Source of the DNA: Holophagales bacterium
Lineage (GTDB): Bacteria > Acidobacteriota > Thermoanaerobaculia > Multivoradales > Multivoraceae
Assembly: GCA_009836625.1 (NCBI GenBank)
Contig: VXVC01000004.1
Span: 1,263,037-1,327,036, forward strand
DNA length: 64,000 nt
Reading direction: 5' to 3'
Below, in pieces: positions 16,873 through 26,050 of the stretch. The notes under the pieces were generated by a model. That model did not search any database. It saw nothing but the letters and a program-made list of their open reading frames with translations, and was not told where the DNA came from. Every line of letters begins with the position of its first letter. The first letter of the stretch is position 1. The position numbers and the translations under genes are program-made.

Positions 16873-18512
16873 AGAAGCTCGCACTGTTGGCGGCGCTGGC
16901 CGCACTGCTCGCCCTGGCTTGCGGCGCTCCGGCCGACGCTCCGGAAGCCGAAGCCGGCGGCGAAGAAACCACCGGCAGGGCCGTCCCCGAAGGCACGCCC
17001 CGGCTCGTTCTCCTGATCGTCGTCGACCAGATGCGCGGCGACTACCTGGAGCGCTTCCGCCCCCTTCTGAACCATGGGCTGGGACGGTTGCTCCAGGAAG
17101 GCGTCGTCTTCACCGACGCCCACCACTTTCACTCCGCCACCGAAACCGCCCCCGGACACGCGACCCTGGCCACGGGCGTGTTCCCGAAGCGGCACGGGAT
17201 CGTCGGCAACTCCTGGTTCGACCGCGAGAGCGGGAATGATGTCTACTGCTGCGGCGATCCGGACCACGGCGTCTCACCGCGCAACATGCTGGTACCCGCT
17301 CTCGGCGACCTGTTGAAGGCCGCATACCCGGAGGCCAGGGTTTACGCCGCCAGCGCCAAGGACCGCGCGGCGATCCTCATGGGCGGACACCACGCGGACG
17401 GCGCCTGGTGGTACGGCCGGTCCGCCGGCAGCTTCGTCACCTCGACCTACTATGGCGACGAGGAGTCCCAACCCGCCTGGGTCGAGGCCTTCAACGACGA
17501 GGACCGGCTGGCCGTCCACTTCGCCAACGCCTGGAACCCGCTCCTGCCGCTCGACCACACGTCGGCCTACGACATCGAACCGCTCGACCGCGGCCCCTTC
17601 ATCGACACGTTCCCCCACGCGGTGGGCGGTTTCACGGTCGAGCGCGAAGCGTTCTACGGCGACATCTACCGGTCGCCCTTCGTCGACAGCTACCTCGAGG
17701 ACTTCGCCGAGACCCTGATCGAGGCGGAGGACCTGGGCGCCGACGAGGTTCCCGACCTGCTGGCGGTCAGCTTCTCCGCCCTTGACACGGTGGGTCACGG
17801 CTACGGCCCGAACGCCCCCGAGACGCTTGATGTGATTCTCCGCCTCGACCGCACGATCGGCGAGCTGCTCGACTTCGTGGACGAACGGATCGGGTTGGAG
17901 AACGTCGTCGTCGCGCTGTCCTCCGACCACGGTGTCGGCGAGGTCCCCGACCTCGTCGTGCGCGACGGTGGCGACGGTGGCCGCTTCGGCACCGACCAGA
18001 CCCTCTGCCTGCAACGCCTGCAGTCGCGTCTCAAGGGCCGCTTCGGCGGCGGGGAGTTCCTGGTCGACACCTTCTACTTCGACGGCGAGTCGATCGCGGC
18101 CGAAGAGGCCAACCGGGCCGCGATCGAGGACGAGATCATCGAGGCGATGAGCGACTGTCCGCTGATCGCCGAGGTCGTCCGGCCGGCGGAACTCGACCCG
18201 GCGAATCCCCTTCACGAGCTGTACCTGAACAACTACTACCCCGAGCGCAGCGGAGACCTGGTCGTCGTGGTGGAACCGAACGTACTGCCCGTACCGGCGT
18301 CCGTCATCGTCGCCAGCCACGGCTCGCCATACGCCTACGACACCCACGTACCACTGATCATCCGCCGCCAGGACGGCGCGGGCCAGGTGGTCGAAGCCAG
18401 GGCGAACACGATCGACCTGGCGCCCAGTCTGGCTCCGATCCTCGGCCTGGACCTCGACACCATCGCCGGCTTCGAGGGCTTCGACGGCACGGACCGGCTC
18501 GCCGATCGCTGA
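16869..18512 (+). CDS. PafA-like alkaline phosphatase lipoprotein
   Basis: A 547-residue alkaline-phosphatase-superfamily phosphomonoesterase with a lipoprotein signal (LLALAC, Cys18). Catalytic features of the PafA subfamily are all visible: metal ligand in VVDQMRGDYL, Thr nucleophile in ETAPGHATL (Thr93), Asn in IVGNSWFDR (Asn114, 21 residues after the Thr as in PafA), Lys164/Arg166 in SAKDRAAIL, ALDTVGHGYGP and SSDHGVGEVP. It should release phosphate from phosphomonoesters in the periplasm and be insensitive to phosphate inhibition, as known for PafA. The start overlaps the PhyH stop. Confidence 0.93.
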   Translation: MKKLALLAALAALLALACGAPADAPEAEAGGEETTGRAVPEGTPRLVLLIVVDQMRGDYLERFRPLLNHGLGRLLQEGVVFTDAHHFHSATETAPGHATLATGVFPKRHGIVGNSWFDRESGNDVYCCGDPDHGVSPRNMLVPALGDLLKAAYPEARVYAASAKDRAAILMGGHHADGAWWYGRSAGSFVTSTYYGDEESQPAWVEAFNDEDRLAVHFANAWNPLLPLDHTSAYDIEPLDRGPFIDTFPHAVGGFTVEREAFYGDIYRSPFVDSYLEDFAETLIEAEDLGADEVPDLLAVSFSALDTVGHGYGPNAPETLDVILRLDRTIGELLDFVDERIGLENVVVALSSDHGVGEVPDLVVRDGGDGGRFGTDQTLCLQRLQSRLKGRFGGGEFLVDTFYFDGESIAAEEANRAAIEDEIIEAMSDCPLIAEVVRPAELDPANPLHELYLNNYYPERSGDLVVVVEPNVLPVPASVIVASHGSPYAYDTHVPLIIRRQDGAGQVVEARANTIDLAPSLAPILGLDLDTIAGFEGFDGTDRLADR

Positions 18513-18535
18513 GCCCAGAGAGGAGAAAGACCAAC

Positions 18536-19564
18536 ATGCGCAAGGTGCTCCGAATCGCCGCCGTCGTCGTCACGCTCTGCCTGGCCTCGGTCCTCGTCGC
18601 TGGCTGCCAGGCCGAGGCGCAGACGTACGCCGAGAAGCTCGGCTTTCCCGCCGGTACCCGCGCCGTGATCCTGCACGTCGACGACGCCGGCATGTCGCGC
18701 GACTCAAACGTCGGCACCTTCCGCTCGATTCTGGAGGGCGCCGCGAACTCGATGAGCGTCATGATGCCCTGCCCCTGGGTGCCCGAACTGGTTCGGGGCC
18801 TGAAGGAGAATCCGGGGATCGACGCCGGACTGCACCTGACCCTGACCTCCGAGTGGGACGGCTATCGTTGGGGACCACTGGTGGGCCGCGAGGCCGCGCC
18901 GGGACTGGTCGATCCGGAGGGCGCCCTGTGGTCGAGCGTCGCCGAGGTCGTCGCCCACGCCTCCCCCGACGAGGTGGAAGCGGAGATCCGCGAGCAGATC
19001 CATCGCGCACGGACGATGGGCTTCGAACCGACCCACCTCGACTCGCACATGGGCACCCTGTTCGCGACGATGGACTTCCTGGAGCGCTACATCGAGGTCG
19101 GCATCGACGAGGGCATCCCGCTCATGTTTCCCGGCGGACACAACGCGATCCTCGAAGCCCAGTACGAAGCCCAGGGACGGGACACACCGCCGGGGCTCGG
19201 CCGCGCGACCGAACTCGGCCAGCGAATCTGGGACGGCGGCCTGCCCGTCCTCGACGACCTCCACAACCATAGCTACGGCTGGGTCCCGGAGAGCGGCGCC
19301 GAAGCGACGGACGAGGAACTGACGGAGTACAAGGTCGAACGCTACGTCCAGGCCCTGCGCGATCTGCGCCCCGGCGTCACGATGGTCATCCTGCACTCGA
19401 CCGACCCGAGCGAGAACTTCAAGTACATCTCGACTTCCGGCCCCAGCCGCAAGGGCGACATGCTGGCGATGCTCGACCCCCGCGTGCAGCAGGTGATCGA
19501 GGACGAGGGCCTGGTGCTGACGACCTTCCGTGAGCTCAAGGAAAGACGGGATCGCGTCGACTAG
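18536..19564 (+). CDS. ChbG/YdjC-family carbohydrate deacetylase-like lipoprotein
   Basis: A 342-residue exported hydrolase with lipobox VLVAGC. A strong ribosome site (AGAGAGGAG, about 10 bases upstream) supports ATG 18536. The YdjC/ChbG fold is shown by AVILHVDDAG (metal Asp), IDAGLHLTLTSEW (His), FEPTHLDSHMGTL (second His/Asp set) and a terminal VTMVILHSTDPSE. Family members deacetylate chito-oligosaccharides or related amides; this one is secreted, unlike cytosolic ChbG. It lies 23 bases after the phosphatase, likely the same operon. Confidence 0.88.
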   Translation: MRKVLRIAAVVVTLCLASVLVAGCQAEAQTYAEKLGFPAGTRAVILHVDDAGMSRDSNVGTFRSILEGAANSMSVMMPCPWVPELVRGLKENPGIDAGLHLTLTSEWDGYRWGPLVGREAAPGLVDPEGALWSSVAEVVAHASPDEVEAEIREQIHRARTMGFEPTHLDSHMGTLFATMDFLERYIEVGIDEGIPLMFPGGHNAILEAQYEAQGRDTPPGLGRATELGQRIWDGGLPVLDDLHNHSYGWVPESGAEATDEELTEYKVERYVQALRDLRPGVTMVILHSTDPSENFKYISTSGPSRKGDMLAMLDPRVQQVIEDEGLVLTTFRELKERRDRVD

Positions 19565-19844
19565 TCGGACGATCCGCGGCACCGGCGACTTCACCGCCGA
19601 AGCAGCGGCTGACGCGTGGCTGACTCAGGCCCGGCGGCTTCTGGCGGTCACGGACCGGCCCGCTGGATCGGCGTCGATCAAAACGACACCGAACGGACCG
19701 ATAGCCGTCGTTGACGTCGGCCCCGGAGGAGAGACGGCCACCGCCAACGCGATCCTGGAGTGGGCGCTGGAAGCAGCGGCGCGGGTGCTTCGCGGCGATC
19801 CGCAGCCGTCCGACGCCGAGGTCTACAAGGCGGCTACCCGGTGA
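19530..19844 (+). CDS. possible small hypothetical protein
   Basis: A 104-codon frame starting at a GTG inside the end of the deacetylase gene (35-base overlap) and running into the last bases of the convergent crotonase gene. The middle (ASIKTTPNGPIAVVDVGPGG, then ATANAILEWALEAAARVL) looks like a beta-strand followed by a helix and has coding-like third positions. No family recognised and no clear ribosome site. It fills an otherwise gene-free 270-base gap. It could also be chance. Confidence 0.35.
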   Translation: MSSRKDGIASTSRTIRGTGDFTAEAAADAWLTQARRLLAVTDRPAGSASIKTTPNGPIAVVDVGPGGETATANAILEWALEAAARVLRGDPQPSDAEVYKAATR

Positions 19845-20676
19845 TGCGCTGAAACTTCGGCGGGCGGCGCTCGACGAAGGAGGCGACGCCTTCCTTGAAG
19901 TCGCCACGCTGGAGACTCTCGGCCATCAACTGGTTCGACTCGCGAAGCGCGTCGCCGGTGTCCATCATCAGGTGACGGTAGACCTGCTGCTTGATGACCT
20001 TGAGCGACATCGGCGCGGAGCGCTCGGCGAGCGCCCGGACGTAGTTCTCGGCCTCGGGCACGACCCGGTCGTGCGGCACGGAGCGGTTGACGACGCCCAT
20101 CTGGGCCGCCTCCGGACCGTAGAACTTGCGGCCCGTCCAGAGGATGTCGAGCGCGTTGGCCGGGCCCGCCACGCGCGGCAGGATCCAGCTCAGTCCGTGC
20201 TCGGCGATCAGGCCGCGGTTCACGAACGCGGACGTGAAGACCGCCCGGTCCGAAGCCAAACGGATGTCGCAGAGCATGGCGATCGCGAAGCCGAGACCGG
20301 CGCAGGGGCCGTTGATCGCAGCGACGATCGGTTTGCGCACCGCCATCAGGTAGTTGAAGGTGACGCCGAAGTTCTCTTTGCCCATCTCGTCGATCGCACC
20401 CGCCTGCGCGTCCTCGAACGACGAACCGCTGCCGCTTCCGCGCTCGCCCCGACTCGTGGCCTGGAGGCCCTGCATGTCCGCTCCGGCGCAGAACCCGCGG
20501 CCGGCGCCGGTCAGGACGATGCCGACGACGCGCTCATCGCGCTCCGCGGCCGCCATCGCGTGCTTCATCTCGGCCATCATGCTGCCGGTGATCGCGTTCA
20601 ACTGCTCCGGCCGGTTCAGGGTGATCGTGGCGATCGGATCGTTCACGTCGTACTTGATGAGTTCGTACTCGGTCAT
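19834..20676 (-). CDS. enoyl-CoA hydratase/isomerase family protein
   Basis: A 280-residue crotonase-fold protein; ATG 20676 follows GGAGG by eight bases. Signatures: ATITLNRPEQLNAIT, VVGIVLTGAGRGFCAGADM (oxyanion-hole strand), KPIVAAINGPCAGLGFAIAM and LIAEHGLSWILPRV. The residue that is Glu144 in rat mitochondrial hydratase is not acidic here (GLGFAIAM), while a Glu lies in the second active-site loop (IAEHG), so isomerase or another crotonase reaction is as likely as hydration. It carries a glycine/serine-rich insertion (SRGERGSGSGSS) after the oxyanion loop. Divergent from the lipoprotein gene downstream. Confidence 0.88.
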   Translation of the reverse strand: MTEYELIKYDVNDPIATITLNRPEQLNAITGSMMAEMKHAMAAAERDERVVGIVLTGAGRGFCAGADMQGLQATSRGERGSGSGSSFEDAQAGAIDEMGKENFGVTFNYLMAVRKPIVAAINGPCAGLGFAIAMLCDIRLASDRAVFTSAFVNRGLIAEHGLSWILPRVAGPANALDILWTGRKFYGPEAAQMGVVNRSVPHDRVVPEAENYVRALAERSAPMSLKVIKQQVYRHLMMDTGDALRESNQLMAESLQRGDFKEGVASFVERRPPKFQRITG

Positions 20677-20742
20677 TCGCTTGGCCTCCAGCCGCTGTTC
20701 AGAGTGAGCGGCAAAGCGTAGCAGCGGCGCTAACATGGAGCC

Positions 20743-21582
20743 ATGCTGCAACCTCGAACCCAGAATGGAACCGGAACCGTCGGGGCGATGCTCGCCCTCG
20801 CCGCCGCGGCTTTCCTCCTCGCCTGCGCCGGCGGGGAGCCGGCGTCCGAGCCCCGGGCGCCGGCGCCGCCCACCGCTCCGTCGGGCACGTCGGACCGGCT
20901 CGGGATCGTCGACCGCGCGATCGAGCACCACGGCGGCGACCTGTTCGAGAGTTCCCGCGTCAGGCTGACTGTGGCTTCCCGTTCCGGGAGCTTCGATGTC
21001 GACTCGACGAAGGACGGCGACCGCTTCGAGTACGTCATCCGGGCCTCCGCCGGGGACGACGAGCGCGAGTACCGGCGCGACAACGCCGCTCTCGAGGTGA
21101 CCGAAGGCGACGAGCCGATGGAGATGGACGAAACGGAGCACGCGCGCGCAGAGAGCTACGTCAACCAGCGTATGTACTTCCTCTTCCTGCCCTACAAGCT
21201 GAACGACCCCGGCACCTACAAGGAAGACCAGGGCCTCGAGGAGTGGAACGGACGGCAGTTGAGCCGGGTCCGCGTGACCTTCGAACCCGGTTCGAGCGAT
21301 GGCGCCGACAGCGCCTACGTCTACTGGTTCGACCCGGAGACCGCCCGGCTCGAGCAGTTCGCCTACGACTACAGCAGGGGCACCGGACTCCGCTTCCGCA
21401 TCCTCCGCAACTACCGCCGCATCGGCGGCCTGCTGTTCTACGACGCGGACAACTACGGCCTGAACACGCGGGACGGCGGACTGACCGTCGACGACATCAC
21501 GCCGGCTTACGTCGCGGAGGAACTGCCCCTCGTCTCGCAGATCGAGCTCCGCGATATCGACGTGGAACGCCTCGCGAAGTGA
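20743..21582 (+). CDS. DUF6503-like lipoprotein
   Basis: A 279-residue exported protein with lipobox LLAC after a hydrophobic run; the actual start may be a later codon (GTG or ATG) just before the run. It has IVDRAIEHHGGDLFESSRVR, a beta-rich mid part with FLFLPYKLNDPGTYKEDQ, YVYWFDPETARLEQF and LRNYRRIGGLLFYDADNY. This resembles the beta-sheet lipoproteins annotated as DUF6503 in Bacteroidota and Acidobacteriota, similar in shape to LolA-like lipid-binding folds. Function unknown. The stop overlaps the next lipoprotein start (GTGA). Confidence 0.75.
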   Translation: MLQPRTQNGTGTVGAMLALAAAAFLLACAGGEPASEPRAPAPPTAPSGTSDRLGIVDRAIEHHGGDLFESSRVRLTVASRSGSFDVDSTKDGDRFEYVIRASAGDDEREYRRDNAALEVTEGDEPMEMDETEHARAESYVNQRMYFLFLPYKLNDPGTYKEDQGLEEWNGRQLSRVRVTFEPGSSDGADSAYVYWFDPETARLEQFAYDYSRGTGLRFRILRNYRRIGGLLFYDADNYGLNTRDGGLTVDDITPAYVAEELPLVSQIELRDIDVERLAK

Positions 21583-22055
21583 AGGTCGAAGTCGGGACCT
21601 CCGCCCTCGCCGGCCTCGTGGCCTGCGTGCTGTTCGTGTCCTGCGAACCGCCGCAACTCGAGGAACCGGCGCCGGAGTTCGATCCGCAGACCGTCGCGGC
21701 CGCGGTGCTCGAGGTGCTGGACGAGCAGGTGGAGGCCTGGAACGAGGGTGACATCGAAGGCTTCATGGCAGGGTACCTGCGGAGCGAGGAGCTGCGCTTC
21801 ACCTCGGGCAACGAGGTCCGCCGCGGCTGGAGGAACACCCTGGAGCGCTACCGCCAGACCTACCCGGACCGCGCCGCGATGGGTACGCTGGCCTTCGAGG
21901 AACTGGACGTCCGGGTGCTGTCCGAGCACGCCGCACAGGTCTTCGGCCGCTTCCGTCTCACGAGGAAATCCGACGAGCCGACCGGTCTGTTCACGTTGCT
22001 CGTGGAGCGGCACGGGGACCGGTGGCGGATCGTCACCGATCACACCTCCAGCTAG
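21579..22055 (+). CDS. NTF2-like (SnoaL/DUF4440-type) lipoprotein
   Basis: A 158-residue protein from GTG 21579, overlapping the preceding stop. A lipobox (VLFVSC) follows a short hydrophobic leader. Residues ~45-155 match the cystatin-like NTF2 fold used by SnoaL/DUF4440 proteins: LDEQVEAWNEGDIEGFMAGY, then ELRFTSGNEVRRGWRNTLER, and a final sheet ending in RWRIVTDHTSS. Such domains bind small ligands or act as isomerases; here it is exported and its role is unknown. Confidence 0.82.
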   Translation: MKVEVGTSALAGLVACVLFVSCEPPQLEEPAPEFDPQTVAAAVLEVLDEQVEAWNEGDIEGFMAGYLRSEELRFTSGNEVRRGWRNTLERYRQTYPDRAAMGTLAFEELDVRVLSEHAAQVFGRFRLTRKSDEPTGLFTLLVERHGDRWRIVTDHTSS

Positions 22056-22098
22056 GGGGGCCGCCGCGACAAACCGCGGCGCCGAAGATGATGAGACG

Positions 22099-23112
22099 AT
22101 GAGACAACCGAGCGTCATCCTGATGGGCGTGGTCCTCCTGCTCATGCTGGGGGCGGTCTGCTTCGCGCTGGAACTCCCGCGCATCGAGGCGGCGATCGAG
22201 ACACGAACGGCCGCGACGCTCGCGGACGTCGGCGTGCGCGATCTCCGCATCGAAGCGGACGGGCGCGATGTCACGCTCCACGGCACGATCGCCTTCGCCG
22301 AGATCGGGGTCGAGGCCGCGCGACGCGCCGCGGGCGAGCCGGGAGTACGAAGCGTCGACAACCGTCTCGTCATGGCGGGCGAACCGAACTTCGAGTTCGG
22401 TCCCGACGGCGACATCTGGCTGCTGGCTGGACGTCTTCCGACTCCCGAAAGTCGACAGGAGCTGTTCGACGCGGCGGCCGCGATCGTGGGTCAGGGAAAT
22501 GTGATCGACGAGACGGGAGTCGATGCGACCGTGACCGAGCCGCCCTGGATACCGACTCTCCCCAGGCTGATTCAACTCCTGCGGCAGGTGCATGGCGGAC
22601 CCGGCCTGAGGCTGCGGGACGGGACGTTGACCCTGACCGGCCACACGTCAAGCGAAGGCATGCGCGATCGCCTGCAGTTCGACGTGAGCGAGATTGCCGG
22701 GGCCGCCGAAACCGGCTGGACGATCGCCAATGAGATGGTGATCGCCCCCGTCGCGGTGAACAGGGTCGCCCAGAACCGGATCCGCCGCCTGCTGCGTGAG
22801 CAGCCGATCGCGTTCCAGGGTCGTACGGATGCGCTCACCGACGACGCCCGGGCCGCCATCGCCGGCATCGGCGAAGTGCTGGACGCCTTCTCGGACATCC
22901 GGGTCGAGATCCTCGTCCGCACGGATGTGGGCAGCGATCCCGAGGACGACCGGCTGCTCAGCATCGCCCAGGCCGAGTCCATCCGCGAAGTCCTGTCCGC
23001 GAGCGTCCATCCCGACCGTCTGCTGGCCTTCGGCTACGGCAGCGACAGCCCGGCCGACGAAGACGGCCTGGAAGTTCCCGGGATCGAGTTCCGGGTTCTT
23101 GACCGCCCCTGA
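22099..23112 (+). CDS. BON-OmpA-like membrane protein (ArfA/OmpATb architecture)
   Basis: A 337-residue protein. One N-terminal membrane segment (VILMGVVLLLMLGAVCFAL) precedes a region with the BON pattern (LRIEADGRDVTLHGTIAF, then GEPGVRSVDNRLVM, repeated later as LRLRDGTLTLTGHTSSEG). The C-terminal ~110 residues have OmpA/MotB-like peptidoglycan-binding spacing (IAFQGRTDALTDDARAAIAG, then LSIAQAESIREVL and LLAFGYGSDSPADED), though the usual NxxLSxxRA form is weakened. The architecture TM-BON-OmpA equals mycobacterial ArfA/OmpATb. The next gene encodes a small membrane protein, as in arfABC; this parallel is inference. Confidence 0.82.
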   Translation: MRQPSVILMGVVLLLMLGAVCFALELPRIEAAIETRTAATLADVGVRDLRIEADGRDVTLHGTIAFAEIGVEAARRAAGEPGVRSVDNRLVMAGEPNFEFGPDGDIWLLAGRLPTPESRQELFDAAAAIVGQGNVIDETGVDATVTEPPWIPTLPRLIQLLRQVHGGPGLRLRDGTLTLTGHTSSEGMRDRLQFDVSEIAGAAETGWTIANEMVIAPVAVNRVAQNRIRRLLREQPIAFQGRTDALTDDARAAIAGIGEVLDAFSDIRVEILVRTDVGSDPEDDRLLSIAQAESIREVLSASVHPDRLLAFGYGSDSPADEDGLEVPGIEFRVLDRP

Positions 23113-23124
23113 AGCAGGAATCGC

Positions 23125-23343
23125 GTGCTCTACGTCCTGTTCGAGATCTGGATCTGGGTGGTCGCCGCTGGACTGGTCGGCGCGATTTTCGGCTGGTGGC
23201 TCCGCAGCATGCGCGCCGCGAAGGAAGTGGCACGCGAAGCCCTGCTCTGGCAGCGGCGCGTCGAACGGCTGAGGAGACTCGCGACAGGCTTGAAGCAGAT
23301 GTCGGACGACGAAGAAGGAAGTCGGGACGGCGCCGACCGCTGA
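23125..23343 (+). CDS. small membrane protein, partner of the BON-OmpA protein
   Basis: A 72-residue protein from GTG 23125, twelve bases after the BON-OmpA stop. It has one N-terminal membrane segment (LFEIWIWVVAAGLVGAIFGW) ending in WWLR, followed by a charged helix (KEVAREALLWQRRVERLRRL) and an acidic tail. Small proteins with this E/W-rich anchor and GxxxGW motif often sit beside OmpA-like genes. Function unknown; a structural role with its neighbour is inferred. The stop lies seven bases before the convergent sulfatase stop. Confidence 0.75.
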   Translation: MLYVLFEIWIWVVAAGLVGAIFGWWLRSMRAAKEVAREALLWQRRVERLRRLATGLKQMSDDEEGSRDGADR

Positions 23344-23349
23344 CCGCGG

Positions 23350-24792
23350 TCACCGGCCGGTGCGGAGATCGAACTCCGACGGCGCCACGGCCACGCCGGC
23401 CCGATGCTGCAATGCGCGCGAAATGACATCCGCCAGAATCTCCGGCCGGTCCGCCGCGATGTCCCACTGTTCGCCAGGATCGAGCGCCAGGTGGTAGAGC
23501 AGCGGCGGGTCGTGTTCCCTCCGCTCGCCAGCGAGCCCGTACTCACCCTCGGTGACGAAGTGCGCCTTGTAGTTGCCGACCCGGTAGGCGTAGAGCTCGC
23601 TGCCTCGGTAGAACGGCACTTCTTCGCGCGGTCCTTCACCCCTTCCGCGCAGCACCGGGGCAAGGTCGAGGCTGTCCATCGGCCGGTCGTCAGGCACGGC
23701 GCCGCCGGAAAGAGAGAGGAAGGTCGCGAACAGGTCGCTTGTCGACCCGATCTCATTCGTGACCACCTCGGGCGCGATCGTCCCGGGCCACCAGAACAGC
23801 CCCGGCACCCGCATGCCTCCGTCCCAGGTCATCCCCTTGCCCTCGCGTAGCGGGCCGGCCAACCCTCCCTGGGTGCGAAACGCGGTCCACGGGCCGTTGT
23901 CGCTGCTGAAGAAAACCACCGTGTTCCCGGCGATCCCCTCCTCCTCGAGCGTGTCGAGGATTCTGCCGACGCTCCAGTCGATCTCCTCGATCACGTCGCC
24001 GTAGAGCCCGGCGCCGCTGTGATCCTCGAAGCCGGGCGCCCGGAACAACGGCACGTGGGGCATGCTGTGCGGGAGATAGACGAAGAAGGGCTCGTCCCGG
24101 TGTGCGCGGATGAACTCGACCGCCTCCTCGGCGTAGCGTTTCGTGATCGTTGTCTGGTCCGCGGGCTGCTCCAGGGTCTCCGTCACGATCTCGCCGGCTT
24201 CGTCGCGCTCCGAGCGGATCAACGGCACGTCCCAGTACTCGATCTTCGGATCCAGAAACGCGGCGCGACGCTCCTCGCGAGGGAGCGTCGACATCATGTC
24301 GTTCGAGTACGGAATGCCGAACCAGTAGTCGAAGCCGTGCCGGGTCGGCAGGTACCGCGGCCCGTCGCCCAGATGCCACTTCCCGAACATGCCCGTCGAG
24401 TAGCCGAGGTCGCGGAGCGCCTCCGCGAGCGTGATCTCCTCATCCTGAATCCCGCCCACGAAACCCGGGAACAACACCCGCACCTGGTCGCCGTAGAGCC
24501 CGTTACGCACCGGCAACCGGCCGGTCAGCAAGCCCGCCCGGCTCGGCGAGCAGACCGAGGCCGTGACGTAGAAGTTCGTCCAGCGCTGGCCTTCGGCCGC
24601 CATCCGGTCCAGGTGCGGCGTCCGGATCACGGGCGCGCCGTAACTGCCCAGATCGCCCCAGCCCAGGTCGTCGGCGAAGACGACGACGAAGTTCGGGGGC
24701 CGGTCGAGTGGGGCGTCGAAGGACTCCTGGGCGTCCGGCGCGCAGGCCGCGACAAAGGAGACGAGCAGGAGGGCAACGCTGGCTCTTCGCAT
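23350..24792 (-). CDS. arylsulfatase-type lipoprotein
   Basis: A 480-residue sulfatase. ATG 24792 is chosen for its lipoprotein signal (LLLVSFVAAC, Cys17); the open frame extends further upstream without features. The full formylglycine motif CSPSRAGLLTGR (Cys81) is present with the second signature GMFGKWHLGDG, and metal ligands in VVFADDLGWGDLG and FFSSDNGPWTAF. It needs a formylglycine-generating enzyme, not seen in this window, to be active. Expected to remove sulfate esters from a glycan or aryl substrate in the periplasm. It differs from the Thr-type relative at 742-2925. Confidence 0.94.
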   Translation of the reverse strand: MRRASVALLLVSFVAACAPDAQESFDAPLDRPPNFVVVFADDLGWGDLGSYGAPVIRTPHLDRMAAEGQRWTNFYVTASVCSPSRAGLLTGRLPVRNGLYGDQVRVLFPGFVGGIQDEEITLAEALRDLGYSTGMFGKWHLGDGPRYLPTRHGFDYWFGIPYSNDMMSTLPREERRAAFLDPKIEYWDVPLIRSERDEAGEIVTETLEQPADQTTITKRYAEEAVEFIRAHRDEPFFVYLPHSMPHVPLFRAPGFEDHSGAGLYGDVIEEIDWSVGRILDTLEEEGIAGNTVVFFSSDNGPWTAFRTQGGLAGPLREGKGMTWDGGMRVPGLFWWPGTIAPEVVTNEIGSTSDLFATFLSLSGGAVPDDRPMDSLDLAPVLRGRGEGPREEVPFYRGSELYAYRVGNYKAHFVTEGEYGLAGERREHDPPLLYHLALDPGEQWDIAADRPEILADVISRALQHRAGVAVAPSEFDLRTGR

Positions 24793-24857
24793 GCGGCGAG
24801 TGTAAGGGACAGTAGGATCGCCAACTTCCGCCCGCTGAACCACCCAGAGATCGCACC

Positions 24858-26033
24858 ATGACCCCACCCCGGATCGACGAAACCCGCGCCCTCGACCACC
24901 TGATGGACTTGCTGGCCATCGAGGGCCTGAGCGGCCGCGAGGGCAAGGTCGCGGCCGCGATCCGGGAGAAGCTCGTCGCAGCGGGCTGCGAGCCGTCCTG
25001 GATCGGCCACGACGACGCCAACGAGCGGATCCCCGGCGACTATGAGGTCGGCAACCTGATCGTCGACCTGCCCGGCACGAGGCCCGGGCCGCGGCGGCTG
25101 TTCATGGGGCACATGGACACCGTGCCGCTCTGCCGCGGCGCGGTGCCGGTGCGCCGGAACGGACGGATCGAGGCGGAAGGGGACACGGCGCTCGGCGGCG
25201 ACAACCGGACCTCGATCGGCGCCCTCGTGACGATGGTCGAGACCCTGCTCGCCCAGGACGTGCCCCGGCCGCCGATCACGGTCCTGATGACGGTCGGCGA
25301 GGAAGTCGGTCTGTGGGGCGCGCGCACCGTGGAGCTCGAGCGACTCGGCCGTCCCGAACTCGGCTTCAACATCGACTCAGGCGCACCGCACGTCCTCATA
25401 GTCGGCGCCACCGGCGCCGACCGCTGGCAAGTCGACATTCATGGCAAGTCCTCGCACGCGGGCGTTCATCCCGAGCACGGGATCTCCGCGGCACTGATCG
25501 CTTCGCGCGCGGTGGCCGACGTGGCCGGACGCGGGTTCTTCGGCAAGATCGAGCTTCCGGCCGGCAGCGGCACCTCGAACATCGGCCGGATGGCGGGCGG
25601 CGAAGCCAGCAACCAGGTCACGGACCACGTCTTCGTATCCGGCGAATCGCGCAGCCACGACAAGGCGTTCCTGGCACAGATCACGGCCGCCTACCGTGAC
25701 GCCTTTGAGCAGGCAGCTACGAGCGTCACGAGTTCCGACGGCCAGTGCGGCCACGTCGACTTCCGCGCCGAAACCGACTACGAGGCGTTCGAGATGCCTA
25801 AGGATTCACCACCCGTGCAGCTCGCCGCGGAACAGGTCCGCGCGGTTCTCGGCGTGGATGCCGAGTACCTCGTCGCCAACGGCGGCCTCGATGCGAACTA
25901 CCTGAACGCCAAGGGTCTGCCCACGGTGACCCTGGGCGCCGGCCAGCACAACCCCCACACCGTGGATGAGTACGTCGACGTACGGGAGTATCTCGACGGC
26001 TGCCGAACCATCGCCGCCATCGCCGCGGCCTGA
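24858..26033 (+). CDS. M20-family peptidase (peptidase T-like)
   Basis: A 391-residue cytosolic co-catalytic zinc peptidase. Metal-site motifs run in order: LFMGHMDTVPLC (His/Asp), GGDNRTSIGALV (bridging Asp), MTVGEEVGLWGAR (catalytic Glu-Glu), FNIDSGAPH, and C-terminal GQHNPHTVDEYVDV (His). The dimerisation/lid domain spans about 190-300 with IHGKSSHAGVHPEHG. The nearest named group is tripeptide aminopeptidase PepT-like proteins. It lies 18 bases before the SDR gene, probably co-transcribed. Confidence 0.9.
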   Translation: MTPPRIDETRALDHLMDLLAIEGLSGREGKVAAAIREKLVAAGCEPSWIGHDDANERIPGDYEVGNLIVDLPGTRPGPRRLFMGHMDTVPLCRGAVPVRRNGRIEAEGDTALGGDNRTSIGALVTMVETLLAQDVPRPPITVLMTVGEEVGLWGARTVELERLGRPELGFNIDSGAPHVLIVGATGADRWQVDIHGKSSHAGVHPEHGISAALIASRAVADVAGRGFFGKIELPAGSGTSNIGRMAGGEASNQVTDHVFVSGESRSHDKAFLAQITAAYRDAFEQAATSVTSSDGQCGHVDFRAETDYEAFEMPKDSPPVQLAAEQVRAVLGVDAEYLVANGGLDANYLNAKGLPTVTLGAGQHNPHTVDEYVDVREYLDGCRTIAAIAAA

Positions 26034-26050
26034 GACTGGAGGCACCTGAA

